Assembly (NCBI GenBank): GCA_002450755.1
Contig: DKAI01000191.1
Span: 1-32,758 of the forward strand
Direction: 5' to 3'
DNA from: Deltaproteobacteria bacterium UBA6930
GTDB lineage: Bacteria; Myxococcota_A; UBA9160; UBA6930
DNA length: 32,758 nucleotides
The notes under the pieces were generated by a model, which was not told the DNA's origin, did no database searches, and saw nothing but the letters and a program-made list of their open reading frames with translations. This document shows positions 23,574 to 31,570 of this stretch, piece by piece. The number at the start of each line of letters is the position of its first letter. The first letter of the stretch is position 1. Made by a program: the position numbers and the translations under genes.

Positions 23574-25029
23574 ATCTTTGTCTCTCCAAGGCGAGGGACC
23601 TCTGAATGTTCGCGTGTACCTCTCGCGTAATTTCGTACCTTCGCCACAAGGCAATCGGGATTAGGTAGAAAAGGGGGAGTACCACCCCTGCGAACACACC
23701 CAGTTTCTTTACGGTTTCTGCAGGTACTTCAGCAGGGTCTATTCCTGCTGGTAATCCGATGAGGTTAATGATCAGCCCGCCTAGTATCAGGCCTATTCCA
23801 GAAACTGCTTTCCCGCAAAATGATAAGGCAGCATTAAACATCGCCTCCTGGCGCAAACCTGTTCGTAGCTCTTGTTCGTCAAGGATGTCTGCAATAACGG
23901 ATGCGCCTAGAACTCCTTGGGTGACCGCAATTGCTGCAGAGAAAATTCCCACTCCGACAAGCGTTACGAGTAATCCTGTGGTCCCATTTTCTGGCAGAAT
24001 CTCAAGAAACCGGAAATTTATGATCAGAAGTCCTTCAATAAGGCTAACGATCGAACATGTCAAAAGGATTTCCTTTTTGTCCCATCGCTTTTGAAATTTT
24101 CCAATCAGCGGTAAAACGCCGACGGCTCCAATCGCCGCAATCGGGAACCAACGCAAGTCGGCGGTTGTAAGTTCCCAGAAGTAGGTCCACATGTAGACGT
24201 TAAGACTTACTATTGTTCCTGTAATTGCAGAGGACAAAAGAACAACGACAAAAACTAATGAAAAGTGAGGGTTTTCTAGAGAAAGTTTTATATCACTGAT
24301 AGTATGAGATGGCCTAAAGGATTTCTGCTTTGCAGTATGCTTTCTTAAGAATGGTATTTCTCTTACGGTCAGAAGCGTTGTCAAGAGAGCACCACAAGTC
24401 ATAAGAATACCAGCAAAACTTGCCATTATCGGATATCCCTTGGCGTTCAACTGTCCTACTGGTTGCATTTCAGTTCCCGGCATTAAGTAAGTGAACACGA
24501 CGAAAGGGAAGCTGACTCCGACAATCCACCCGACACCAAACCGAAATGACATGAGTGAAGTCCTTTCGTCATAATCATCGGAGAGTTCTGCGGCAATTGC
24601 CGCCCAGGGGACAAAGAACAAAGTCATCAGGCTTCGAACGAGGATCGTGAAAAACAAAAGCCAAATGAGAAGCCCTTCGGGTGAGAGCGAGTCAGGTGGG
24701 GAGAAAATACCGAACATTGCGGCACCGAGCGGTAGAGAGGAAAAAAGCATTAGGGGATGTCTACGCCCCCAGCGAGTCGATAAATTGTCCGAGTAGGATG
24801 CTACGAGTGGGTCCGATATTGCATCTATAACAATTGCGACTGCGAGAGCTATGGAGACGAGAACTGCGTCGATTCCGAGAATCTGGTTATAAAAAAGGAG
24901 CGTAAATGTGTTGAAAACCCAGTTTTTGATGGTGTCCGGGATGGCACCTAGACCCTGAGACAGTTTGGTTCTATAGCTAAGTCCAGTCGATCGCTGCTTG
25001 CGTGAGTATCTTTGGTCAGAACTGCTCAC
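23572..25029 (-). CDS. GPH-family (MFS_2) sodium/proton-sugar-type symporter
   Basis: A 485-residue membrane protein with about 12 hydrophobic segments. DAISDPLVASYSDNLSTRWGRRHP is the glycoside-pentoside-hexuronide:cation symporter signature (the D-x3-D cation site followed by the cytoplasmic RWGRRHP loop), and PWAAIAAELSDDYDERT is the second family landmark after helix 4. Such carriers import glycosides and other organic solutes with Na+ or H+. In this setting it may import the compound the oxidoreductases act on. GTG 25029 follows GGAAG at close spacing. A divergent lipoprotein gene begins 73 bases away. Confidence 0.88.
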   Translation of the reverse strand: MSSSDQRYSRKQRSTGLSYRTKLSQGLGAIPDTIKNWVFNTFTLLFYNQILGIDAVLVSIALAVAIVIDAISDPLVASYSDNLSTRWGRRHPLMLFSSLPLGAAMFGIFSPPDSLSPEGLLIWLLFFTILVRSLMTLFFVPWAAIAAELSDDYDERTSLMSFRFGVGWIVGVSFPFVVFTYLMPGTEMQPVGQLNAKGYPIMASFAGILMTCGALLTTLLTVREIPFLRKHTAKQKSFRPSHTISDIKLSLENPHFSLVFVVVLLSSAITGTIVSLNVYMWTYFWELTTADLRWFPIAAIGAVGVLPLIGKFQKRWDKKEILLTCSIVSLIEGLLIINFRFLEILPENGTTGLLVTLVGVGIFSAAIAVTQGVLGASVIADILDEQELRTGLRQEAMFNAALSFCGKAVSGIGLILGGLIINLIGLPAGIDPAEVPAETVKKLGVFAGVVLPLFYLIPIALWRRYEITREVHANIQRSLALERQR

Positions 25030-25102
25030 TAGATCTTCCTTCGATTACTGTTCCAAATGTACCTCGTTCGGGTGTAATCTTTATGTACGGGAGTAAATAA
25101 CT

Positions 25103-26185
25103 GTGAAGAAATTATTTTACGTTTGGTTAATCGTTTTAATAGGGGCACTTTTGACGAGCTGTGGTCAAAAAGCTGAGATTGCTCTTTGGGGTGATCCGGA
25201 TTGCACCCAAGAACTTGGTGAGGCTTTCGCACCCCACGGTATCCATCTTGGTCTTGATGTAGCGGGAAGCGGGTCGGACCGTCTTCTCGTTGTGAATCAC
25301 GGATTACGAGAGTCAATTGAAATCTTTGAGCTGATCGATGTAGGCGGAGACGTCCCTTCACTAAAATGGCGTGGCTGTGTGATTGCTCCGGAGAGTATTT
25401 GGTTTAATGATGTCGCCAATCTTCCGGACGGAGGGTTTATTGCAAGTCATATGATGAAGCGTGGGATATCCGCTGAGGAATTACTTTCTCGACAGACAAA
25501 CGGTGAGCCGACGGGATACGCTCTTTCTTGGAATTCCGAGAACGGATGGAAAAAAATCGATGGTAGCGATGGAATCCTTACGAATGGAGTTCAAACCTCG
25601 CCCGATGGCGATGTTTTGTATGCTGCGTATAGCCTGGGCCAGGAAGTTCGTGCAATTGATCTCTCAACGGGGAAGACGTTGTGGCAGGTAGACGACGTCC
25701 AAACCCCAGATAACATAAGTTGGACTCCTTCTGGTCAGCTTCTTGTGGCATCGATTCGAGCGGATCTTCCGACCATCCGAGAGTGCATGGGGAAGAAGCC
25801 GGCTTTTTGCCCGATACCATTTGGAATATTGTCCATTGACCCTCTTAGTGGCGAATCTTTCTATATTGCTGAAGGAGAAGGACCTCCTTTTGGTCTGGCA
25901 ACGGTAGGAGTGCTTGCGGGGTCGAAAATCTATATGGGTTCTGCCACGGGTGAGAGATTGGGGATAGTCGAAAAATGTATCGATCCTTCGGGACCTTGTG
26001 AGGCAGACGGAGGGATCTCATTTATGGACGGATTTGCTGCTCCGGAGGATTTTGAAGTTCTTCCAGGAGAAACAAGGTTACTCGTGTCCGAGTATGGTGG
26101 TTTGGGCGGGGAACACCCCGGCACTATTAAATTGCTCGACTTGGAAACTCAAAACGTTCGCATGCTTTATCCAGGCAAAAAATAA
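25103..26185 (+). CDS. paraoxonase/SMP-30-like beta-propeller lipoprotein
   Basis: A 360-residue exported protein. Residues 1-19 are a signal peptide (KK, hydrophobic core, LLTS) with lipobox Cys20; Gly at +2 favours the outer membrane. The mature part resembles paraoxonase-type six-bladed propellers: PHGI (44-47), VVNH (63-66), then N102-D103, N161 and D203-N204, which match the calcium-binding Asn/Asp set of PON1 (N168, N224, D269, N270 from memory). Paraoxonases hydrolyse lactones and aryl esters, so a lactonase is possible; lactones are also products of BVMO chemistry. It starts at GTG 25103 after GGGAG. The VOC gene follows 36 bases on. Confidence 0.72.
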   Translation: MKKLFYVWLIVLIGALLTSCGQKAEIALWGDPDCTQELGEAFAPHGIHLGLDVAGSGSDRLLVVNHGLRESIEIFELIDVGGDVPSLKWRGCVIAPESIWFNDVANLPDGGFIASHMMKRGISAEELLSRQTNGEPTGYALSWNSENGWKKIDGSDGILTNGVQTSPDGDVLYAAYSLGQEVRAIDLSTGKTLWQVDDVQTPDNISWTPSGQLLVASIRADLPTIRECMGKKPAFCPIPFGILSIDPLSGESFYIAEGEGPPFGLATVGVLAGSKIYMGSATGERLGIVEKCIDPSGPCEADGGISFMDGFAAPEDFEVLPGETRLLVSEYGGLGGEHPGTIKLLDLETQNVRMLYPGKK

Positions 26186-26221
26186 CTCGATTATATATTT
26201 GACGGAACAAGAGGTTTATTT

Positions 26222-26746
26222 ATGACGGACGGCCCCCCGCTTGGTTTTTTAAGCTCGAAGCTTCAACAAATCGCCTATGTTGTGCACGATTTTGATGAAG
26301 CTGCGGCTTTTTTTAAATCGTCTTTAGGGATTGAGCGTTTTTTTGTTTGGGACAATATCACTAAAGATCAAACGGAAAAAATATATAAAGGAAAGCCTGG
26401 TACTTTCGAATTTAGTGCTGCTTACGCGTATTCTGGCGAAATGCAGATCGAACTTTGCAAGCACCTTTCGGGACAAAATGTGTATAAGGATTGGTTGGAG
26501 ACTAGAGGAATAGGTCTTCATCATACTGGATACTTGCTTGATGACGGAGATGAATACGATCGAGCCTTTCGTCACCTCTCCGATCAAGGATTTGAAGTCG
26601 CAATGGCTGGCCGTTTCGGGGAATGTAGATGGTCATATTTCGATACAGTTCACCTTGTCGGCTCATACACTGAAATTTACTGGCTTCCACCCGATATGGC
26701 CCCAGTGTTCGAGAAGATAAAACGCGGAGAGGATCCTTTTGTTTAA
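26222..26746 (+). CDS. VOC-family (glyoxalase/bleomycin resistance fold) protein
   Basis: A 174-residue protein with the paired beta-alpha-beta-beta-beta units of the vicinal oxygen chelate fold. The first unit begins LQQIAYVVHDFDEAAAFFKSSLGI, and the second has GLHHTGYLLDDGDEYDRAFRHLSDQGFE. Metal ligands could be His in LHHTGY, Glu in MQIELC and Glu in YTEIYWLP. Members include epimerases, dioxygenases and glyoxalases; the Tyr-Thr-Glu-Ile-Tyr end is common in uncharacterised ones. ATG 26222 follows AGAGG. It lies 36 bases after the lipoprotein gene and is probably co-transcribed with it. Confidence 0.82.
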   Translation: MTDGPPLGFLSSKLQQIAYVVHDFDEAAAFFKSSLGIERFFVWDNITKDQTEKIYKGKPGTFEFSAAYAYSGEMQIELCKHLSGQNVYKDWLETRGIGLHHTGYLLDDGDEYDRAFRHLSDQGFEVAMAGRFGECRWSYFDTVHLVGSYTEIYWLPPDMAPVFEKIKRGEDPFV

Positions 26747-26796
26747 CTGTTTGCGGGTTTACTCATGCCGTAAGGAAAGTCACCCTTAGTCGGCTG

Positions 26797-26814
26797 CTAT
26801 TGTTTTTACAATAG
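26797..26814 (+). promoter_or_regulatory. perfect inverted repeat upstream of the DUF2905 gene
   Basis: CTATTGT (26797-26803) and ACAATAG (26808-26814) are exact inverse complements around TTTT. The repeat ends two bases before the GGGGG ribosome site of the next gene. It could be a hairpin in the leader, a weak terminator of the VOC transcript, or an operator. Confidence 0.4.
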
Positions 26815-26828
26815 AGGGGGCAGACAAG

Positions 26829-27026
26829 ATGCAGAAGATATTCTTTTTTCTTGGGGGGCTTTTTTTGCTTGCCGGATTGTTATACCCCTTTTTGCGGAAA
26901 TTTAACATTGGTCGACTGCCTGGAGATTTACACTACCAATCAGATACTCTGACGATCGTCTTCCCGATTGTGACTTGTGTGATTCTTAGCGTCATTGTTA
27001 CTCTATTTTTAAATTTTTTTCGCTAG
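26829..27026 (+). CDS. small membrane protein, DUF2905 family
   Basis: A 65-residue protein with two hydrophobic helices (about residues 4-22 and 42-62) and the family-typical GRLPGDLHYQSD loop between them. DUF2905 proteins are short inner-membrane proteins of unknown function that often keep GRLPGD and a following FP(I/L) motif, seen here as IVFPIVT. ATG 26829 follows a GGGGGC ribosome site. It ends 16 bases before the convergent DUF3891 gene. Confidence 0.88.
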   Translation: MQKIFFFLGGLFLLAGLLYPFLRKFNIGRLPGDLHYQSDTLTIVFPIVTCVILSVIVTLFLNFFR

Positions 27027-27042
27027 GCACTTTGGCCCGAAA

Positions 27043-27861
27043 CTATGAGACTAGTCTGACAGTCTGCTTTTCAATTGGCGTTTTTTTTATGATCTCGCCG
27101 ATCTCCTCACCGCCTGTAGTCTTAGCTGGATCTAGATATCTTCCAGAAAATTCCACATCTATTTTATCTTGTTTGAAAGGATAGGGAGCGAAGGAATAAT
27201 CACCGTTTCCTTTAGGGGTAATAGTCACTTCGACATCCTCGTCTTTAGTCTGTGGTACATGCAAAAAAGTGGTTTTGGTTCTGTGCTTTTCGTGAGTACA
27301 GTTAAAATAAAGGGCCAAAGTGTCGAAAAATTGTAATTGCTTATAGTTCTGGAACAGTTTTTCTTTTTTGATCCAACCTGCCGTTTTTGGATCAGAGGCA
27401 AGTTTAGCTTTTAGTTCAGTTTGCCTTCTGATCTCTCCGTCAAGCATTCGGCTTGCCTCGACCTTGTTGTCGCTTGCGAGATTGTCAAGTAAGACCAGAT
27501 CAGACATGCCGTAACGACCGTTGTATAACCCCCAACTGTGCATGCTTGATATTAAACCACAGTAGGCGTGTTCAGAAGAGTTTCGTTCAGGCGAACGTGA
27601 ACTTGTCTTTATTATTTCTTCAAAGGGCGTCTCGACTAGATTATAAGGAAGGCCAGTTTTCGGATCTGCGGGTGCTCTTTCGTCGAGTTCTCTCCATCCT
27701 ATGTCGTGGTTGTCTATGACGAAAAGCATAGGCTCTCGCGGTTTTATAGGCTCGAATCTGCTGTTTCCAAAAAACCTGGCGAGGTTTCCGGCAAGCGCTG
27801 TGTGTTCAGACATTTTGATAACAAATGGAACCTGTCCCTCTTCCGAGCTTTGAACGATCAT
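27043..27861 (-). CDS. DUF3891-family protein
   Basis: A 272-residue soluble protein. The opening with SEHTALAGNLARFFG, followed by the HDIGWRELDERAPADPKTGLP segment and SEHAYCGLISSMHSWGLYNGRYG, is the pattern I associate with DUF3891. The His and Asp residues in these segments (H19, H52-D53, H97) suggest an HD-domain-like metal site, but I know of no assigned function. A strong AGGAGG precedes ATG 27861. The SRPBCC gene lies 60 bases upstream on the same strand, so the two may be co-transcribed. Confidence 0.72.
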   Translation of the reverse strand: MIVQSSEEGQVPFVIKMSEHTALAGNLARFFGNSRFEPIKPREPMLFVIDNHDIGWRELDERAPADPKTGLPYNLVETPFEEIIKTSSRSPERNSSEHAYCGLISSMHSWGLYNGRYGMSDLVLLDNLASDNKVEASRMLDGEIRRQTELKAKLASDPKTAGWIKKEKLFQNYKQLQFFDTLALYFNCTHEKHRTKTTFLHVPQTKDEDVEVTITPKGNGDYSFAPYPFKQDKIDVEFSGRYLDPAKTTGGEEIGEIIKKTPIEKQTVRLVS

Positions 27862-27921
27862 AGTCCTCCTTTGATACGAAATTGCTCAGAGAGTTTCAGC
27901 TTTTCAGAATCTACCAAATTC

Positions 27922-28347
27922 CTATAAACCTAGAGCTTTTCGAATGCCGATCACTCCACCGGTGTAGACACCCCGTATTATCTTTTCCGCCTCTTCTGCA
28001 GGTCCGACAGCATTGAATGTACTTTGCCAGTCGATTTGACATTTGTTCTTATCAATCGCGGTAACTTTCGTGGTAGCTAAATAGTCTTGTACTGGTATAG
28101 AGCACTCTCCCAAGATTGAATAACTAAAGCGGTAAGTTTCTTTTTCGAAGGTTTCAAGCCGTTCCTGGATTTTCTCACCATCCGCGAGGGTTATTGTCCG
28201 GACGGAACCAGGGGTATTGCCATTGCATTCGCATTTAGTGATAAACCTCGGATTTGCGAACTTCTGGATGCCACCGAAATCTGAGATTAGGCTCCAAACC
28301 TCGTTAGCAGGTGCAGAAACTTCTTCTTGGACATTTACGCTTGCCAT
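27922..28347 (-). CDS. SRPBCC (START/Bet v1-like) protein
   Basis: A 141-residue single-domain protein with the SRPBCC layout: VNVQEEVSAPANEVWSLISDFGGIQKF (first strand and the two short helices), a run of antiparallel strands, and the long C-terminal helix with GPAEEAEKIIRGVYTGGVIGIRKAL. Such domains enclose hydrophobic ligands; close relatives are annotated as polyketide cyclase/dehydrase-like or lipid-binding without proof. GAGGAG precedes ATG 28347. The palindrome at 28367-28384 sits just upstream and overlaps a TATACT -10-like box on this strand, suggesting repressor control. Confidence 0.82.
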   Translation of the reverse strand: MASVNVQEEVSAPANEVWSLISDFGGIQKFANPRFITKCECNGNTPGSVRTITLADGEKIQERLETFEKETYRFSYSILGECSIPVQDYLATTKVTAIDKNKCQIDWQSTFNAVGPAEEAEKIIRGVYTGGVIGIRKALGL

Positions 28348-28366
28348 TCGAGACTCCTCACGTGTT

Positions 28367-28384
28367 TTATACTGACTAGTATAA
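28367..28384. promoter_or_regulatory. palindromic operator candidate TTATACTGACTAGTATAA
   Basis: Two perfect seven-base half-sites (TTATACT and AGTATAA) are separated by GACT, 19 bases upstream of the SRPBCC start. The arm also offers a TATACT -10-like box for the reverse strand. Size and symmetry fit a TetR-type or similar dimeric repressor site. No regulator gene is in the window. It lies within the 177-base gap shared with the divergent enolase gene, so it could affect both. Confidence 0.55.
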
Positions 28385-28524
28385 GATTACACTTAGTTGA
28401 GTTGCTCAGAAAAGCCCGAATTGCAGGGAACTGAAAGAAAACCGGTTTTTCGCGTTTACCATGCAGTCTTAAGAGCGAGAATTTTGGTTTTTATTGAGTG
28501 TTCTGGAGGAAGTGAGTAAGGAAG

Positions 28525-29643
28525 ATGAGTTCAGAATTGGCAGTGGAGCATATCGAGACGCTTTGTATACGCGTTCCACTAGGAAGAATTTATCGAGGAT
28601 CGAATTATCATATGACCCATCGGTCTACAGTTATCTGTCGTGTGCACTGTGCCGGTGGATTGGTTGGTGAAGCTTACGTTGGTGATGAGGATTCAAGCTT
28701 GATCGATATTGAGAAGACGATTTTAACTGAGATTTTCCCGAAGGTGTCCGGTCTTGATGTTAGGAGCGTTGAACGTTGTTGGGAAAGATCACGTTCGGTG
28801 ACGGCAGATATCCTTAGGGATCGACGGATAGGGCTTGTAGCGAGTGCAGCGGTAGACGCCGCTATCTGGGATGCCATCGGCAAGTATCACGAGGAGCCTC
28901 TTTGGCGACTTTGGGGAGGGTTTGTCAATCAATTGCCGATGATCGCTATCGGAGGCTACTACGACTCGGGCATCACCATTGAGAAGGAATATAAGGATCT
29001 TCGCCAACTTGGAGTAGCAGGGATCAAGTTTAAGGTAGGCGGGCTGACTCCCGTTGAAGATGCGAAGCGCGTCAAGGAGATGCGAAAGGTGGCTGGTGAC
29101 GAATTTATTCTGGCTGTAGATGCTAACCAAGCTTGGCTCCCACATGAGGCAGTAGAATTTTGTAAATTGACAGAAGACTTAGGCCTCCTTTGGTTCGAAG
29201 AGCCATGTCGCTGGAGTAATGACAGGAAGGCCCTAAGAGACGTCCGGGCGATTTCCCGAATACCGATTTGTGCGGGCCAAAGCGAACTCAGTGCGAGCGG
29301 CTGTCGCGATTTGATGGAAGAGGGGTCGATCGATTTTTGCAACTTCGATTCGTCTTGGTCAGGCGGGCCGACTGAGTGGCGGAGAGTGGCGTCGATTGCC
29401 CAGACATATGATGTGCGAATGGCTCATCACGAAGAACCTCAAATTGCAAGTCATCTTCTAGCTTCGATACCCCATGGGACATACGTAGAGTGTTTTCATC
29501 CGGATCGGGACCCGATTTGGTGGAACCTTATTGCAAATCGGCCAGAGCTTGAGAACGGAAATCTCGCCTTGTCTGATCGCCCAGGATTTGGCTGGGAGCT
29601 TGATTTGGACTTCATAGAAAAACACAGAGTGATTCAGGATTGA
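28525..29643 (+). CDS. mandelate racemase/muconate lactonizing enzyme family protein (enolase superfamily)
   Basis: A 372-residue enolase-superfamily enzyme; these abstract a proton next to a carboxylate and stabilise the enolate on Mg2+. Metal ligands appear as D199 in VDANQAW, E225 or E226 in WFEEP and E254 in AGQSE. K168-F-K170 is the KxK base motif and H301 or H302 in MAHHEEP matches the His of the mandelate-racemase-type Asp-His pair, with D in NFDSSWSGG as its partner. This points to the MR subgroup (acid-sugar dehydratases, racemases). The third ligand region reads GQSE where GEN or GES is commoner. Substrate unknown. The amidohydrolase gene lies 119 bases downstream on the same strand. 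Confidence 0.88.
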   Translation: MSSELAVEHIETLCIRVPLGRIYRGSNYHMTHRSTVICRVHCAGGLVGEAYVGDEDSSLIDIEKTILTEIFPKVSGLDVRSVERCWERSRSVTADILRDRRIGLVASAAVDAAIWDAIGKYHEEPLWRLWGGFVNQLPMIAIGGYYDSGITIEKEYKDLRQLGVAGIKFKVGGLTPVEDAKRVKEMRKVAGDEFILAVDANQAWLPHEAVEFCKLTEDLGLLWFEEPCRWSNDRKALRDVRAISRIPICAGQSELSASGCRDLMEEGSIDFCNFDSSWSGGPTEWRRVASIAQTYDVRMAHHEEPQIASHLLASIPHGTYVECFHPDRDPIWWNLIANRPELENGNLALSDRPGFGWELDLDFIEKHRVIQD

Positions 29644-29762
29644 GGTTGGGTGGCGGATCGTAGTACTCTTGTATGCACCCCGGATCGGTGATCCCTGTGA
29701 GTTGATATCAAACCAGGGATGACTCATGAAACGTGGGTGACAAGCTTTTGGAGGATCTAGTA

Positions 29763-31457
29763 ATGTCGGAATTCGACCTTGTTATAAAAGATGGGATGAT
29801 TGTTGATGGTACTAGGTTGCCACGTTATCGCGCCGATGTCGGGATAAAGGATGGCGTTATTGCCAAAATAGGTCGCCTAGAGAAAGGGCAAGCGGAAGAG
29901 GTTATCGAAGCGGAAGGGTTGATTGTTGCCCCTGGTTTCGTAGATCTTCATACCCATTATGATGCTCAGATTTATTGGGACCCTTACTGCTCTATCTCAG
30001 GCTGGCACGGAGTAACTTCGGCAGTTATCGGAAATTGTGGTTTTGGTTTCGCTCCGGTAAGACCTGAAGACCGTGAGCGCTCTATGCTTACGATGACGCG
30101 GGTGGAAGCTATTCCTTACGCTTCGATGAAGGCAGCAATGCCCTGGGACTGGACCAGTTTCCCCGAATTCCTCGATAGTATTGACCGAACACCTAAAGGC
30201 ATCAACCTTTTGCCTTATGTTCCAGTGGCGCCCATCATGGTATGGGTAATGGGCCTGGAGGATGCAAAGTCGGGTCGTCTACCAACCGATGCGGAGACGA
30301 AGGAGATGTGTAGGCTCATCCACGAAGGTATGGACGCAGGTGGATGCGGATGGTCTGCTCAAAGACTCGGCCCTAACAGTGTTCAAATGGATTACGACGG
30401 TACACCAATGGTGACCGATATTATGCATGATGAAACATGTATTGCCTTTGGGAAGGTTCTTGCCGAGAGGAACGAGGGGTTCATACAGTCTATCTTCCTG
30501 TCCCCTGACGGTAAGAACGAGACTGCACAGGACCATTTCGAAGAACTTGCCCGCGTAAGTGGTCGTCCGATTTTATTCAATGTCATTCAGGCTAGCGATC
30601 GATTCCCGGAGCGTCATCGCAATCAGCTCGATTGGCTTGAGAAGTGTCGTACGGAAGGTCTGCGTATTTACGGCCAGGGGGTAACAACGGATCCGGGCTT
30701 TGTATTTACGTTTGAAGACTGGAACCTTTGGGATGATGATCCCGACTGGTGTGAGGCTACTCTTGGAAGTGTCGATGAAAAACGACAGAAGCTTGCCGAT
30801 CCTGAGCGGCGATCGGGTCTTAGAAAAGACACTTCGGGTCTAATTAGCGATTCATTTGAGGAAATTTTTGTCATGTCCGTGGAAAGTTCAGACCTTAAGG
30901 AGTTTGAGAATCTTAAGATCAAAGAAGTTGCAGCGCGCCAAGGTAAACACCCTGTAGATGCGATGCTCGATCTCGCGGTCGCGGATAATTTGAAGACAGA
31001 ATTTTATACGACCATTGGCTGTAGCCTCCCGTACCTTTCAGAAATTGTGCAGTCAGACCTTACTTTGCTTGGAGTTTCAGATGGAGGTGCACACACAAAG
31101 TTTTTTACGGCGGGACGGTATCCAACAGAAACGATAGAGAGCCTGGTTCGCGAAAACGAAGTGATGAGTCTTGAAGAGGCCCATTGGAAACTAAGCGCTC
31201 TTCCCTCTTGGTGTGCAGGCTTCAAAAATAGAGGAACCGTTCGCGAGGGCGCCCCAGCTGATTTGGTGGTTTACGATTTTGACAATTTGAAGGTTTTGCC
31301 AATGGAAATCGCACGAGATCTTCCGGGGGACGAATGGCGTCGTGTCCAGCGGGCCGAGGGTTATCACTACGTTCTAGTAAACGGAAAGGTCACGATTCGT
31401 GATGACACTCCAACTGGAGAAACACCTGGTAGGCTTTTGAGACATGGGGAGGGCTAA
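29763..31457 (+). CDS. D-aminoacylase-like amidohydrolase (N-acyl-D-amino-acid deacylase family)
   Basis: A 564-residue amidohydrolase-superfamily enzyme. It opens FDLVIKDGMIVDGT and has the small beta-domain, then the metal motif H63-x-H65-x-D67 (DLHTHYDAQ), a VIGNCGFGFAP segment matching the Cys ligand of D-aminoacylases, SDGGAHTKFF with the catalytic Asp, and a C-terminal GAPADLVVYD and YVLVNGKV end. It would hydrolyse an N-acyl amide, but the marine members of this group are largely untested. ATG 29763 has GGAGG eight bases upstream; an earlier GTG at 29733 would add ten residues without a ribosome site. Confidence 0.88.
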   Translation: MSEFDLVIKDGMIVDGTRLPRYRADVGIKDGVIAKIGRLEKGQAEEVIEAEGLIVAPGFVDLHTHYDAQIYWDPYCSISGWHGVTSAVIGNCGFGFAPVRPEDRERSMLTMTRVEAIPYASMKAAMPWDWTSFPEFLDSIDRTPKGINLLPYVPVAPIMVWVMGLEDAKSGRLPTDAETKEMCRLIHEGMDAGGCGWSAQRLGPNSVQMDYDGTPMVTDIMHDETCIAFGKVLAERNEGFIQSIFLSPDGKNETAQDHFEELARVSGRPILFNVIQASDRFPERHRNQLDWLEKCRTEGLRIYGQGVTTDPGFVFTFEDWNLWDDDPDWCEATLGSVDEKRQKLADPERRSGLRKDTSGLISDSFEEIFVMSVESSDLKEFENLKIKEVAARQGKHPVDAMLDLAVADNLKTEFYTTIGCSLPYLSEIVQSDLTLLGVSDGGAHTKFFTAGRYPTETIESLVRENEVMSLEEAHWKLSALPSWCAGFKNRGTVREGAPADLVVYDFDNLKVLPMEIARDLPGDEWRRVQRAEGYHYVLVNGKVTIRDDTPTGETPGRLLRHGEG

Positions 31458-31475
31458 AACCCCCTCATATCTTGG

Positions 31476-31494
31476 TCCCCTGCTATGACGGGGA
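31476..31494 (+). terminator. weak hairpin between the amidohydrolase gene and argG
   Basis: TCCCC (31476-31480) can pair with GGGGA (31490-31494) around a nine-base loop, followed by GCAAATTTATTG. The stem is short and the tail only partly T-rich, so this is a weak candidate. It lies in the 113-base gap before argG; TATAAG at 31517-31522 could be the argG -10 box. Confidence 0.3.
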
Positions 31495-31570
31495 GCAAAT
31501 TTATTGTCTAGGGTTCTATAAGTGACTTGGGGCGTCGCCCAGATCCGGCGAACTTCGTTACCCTCAGAGC

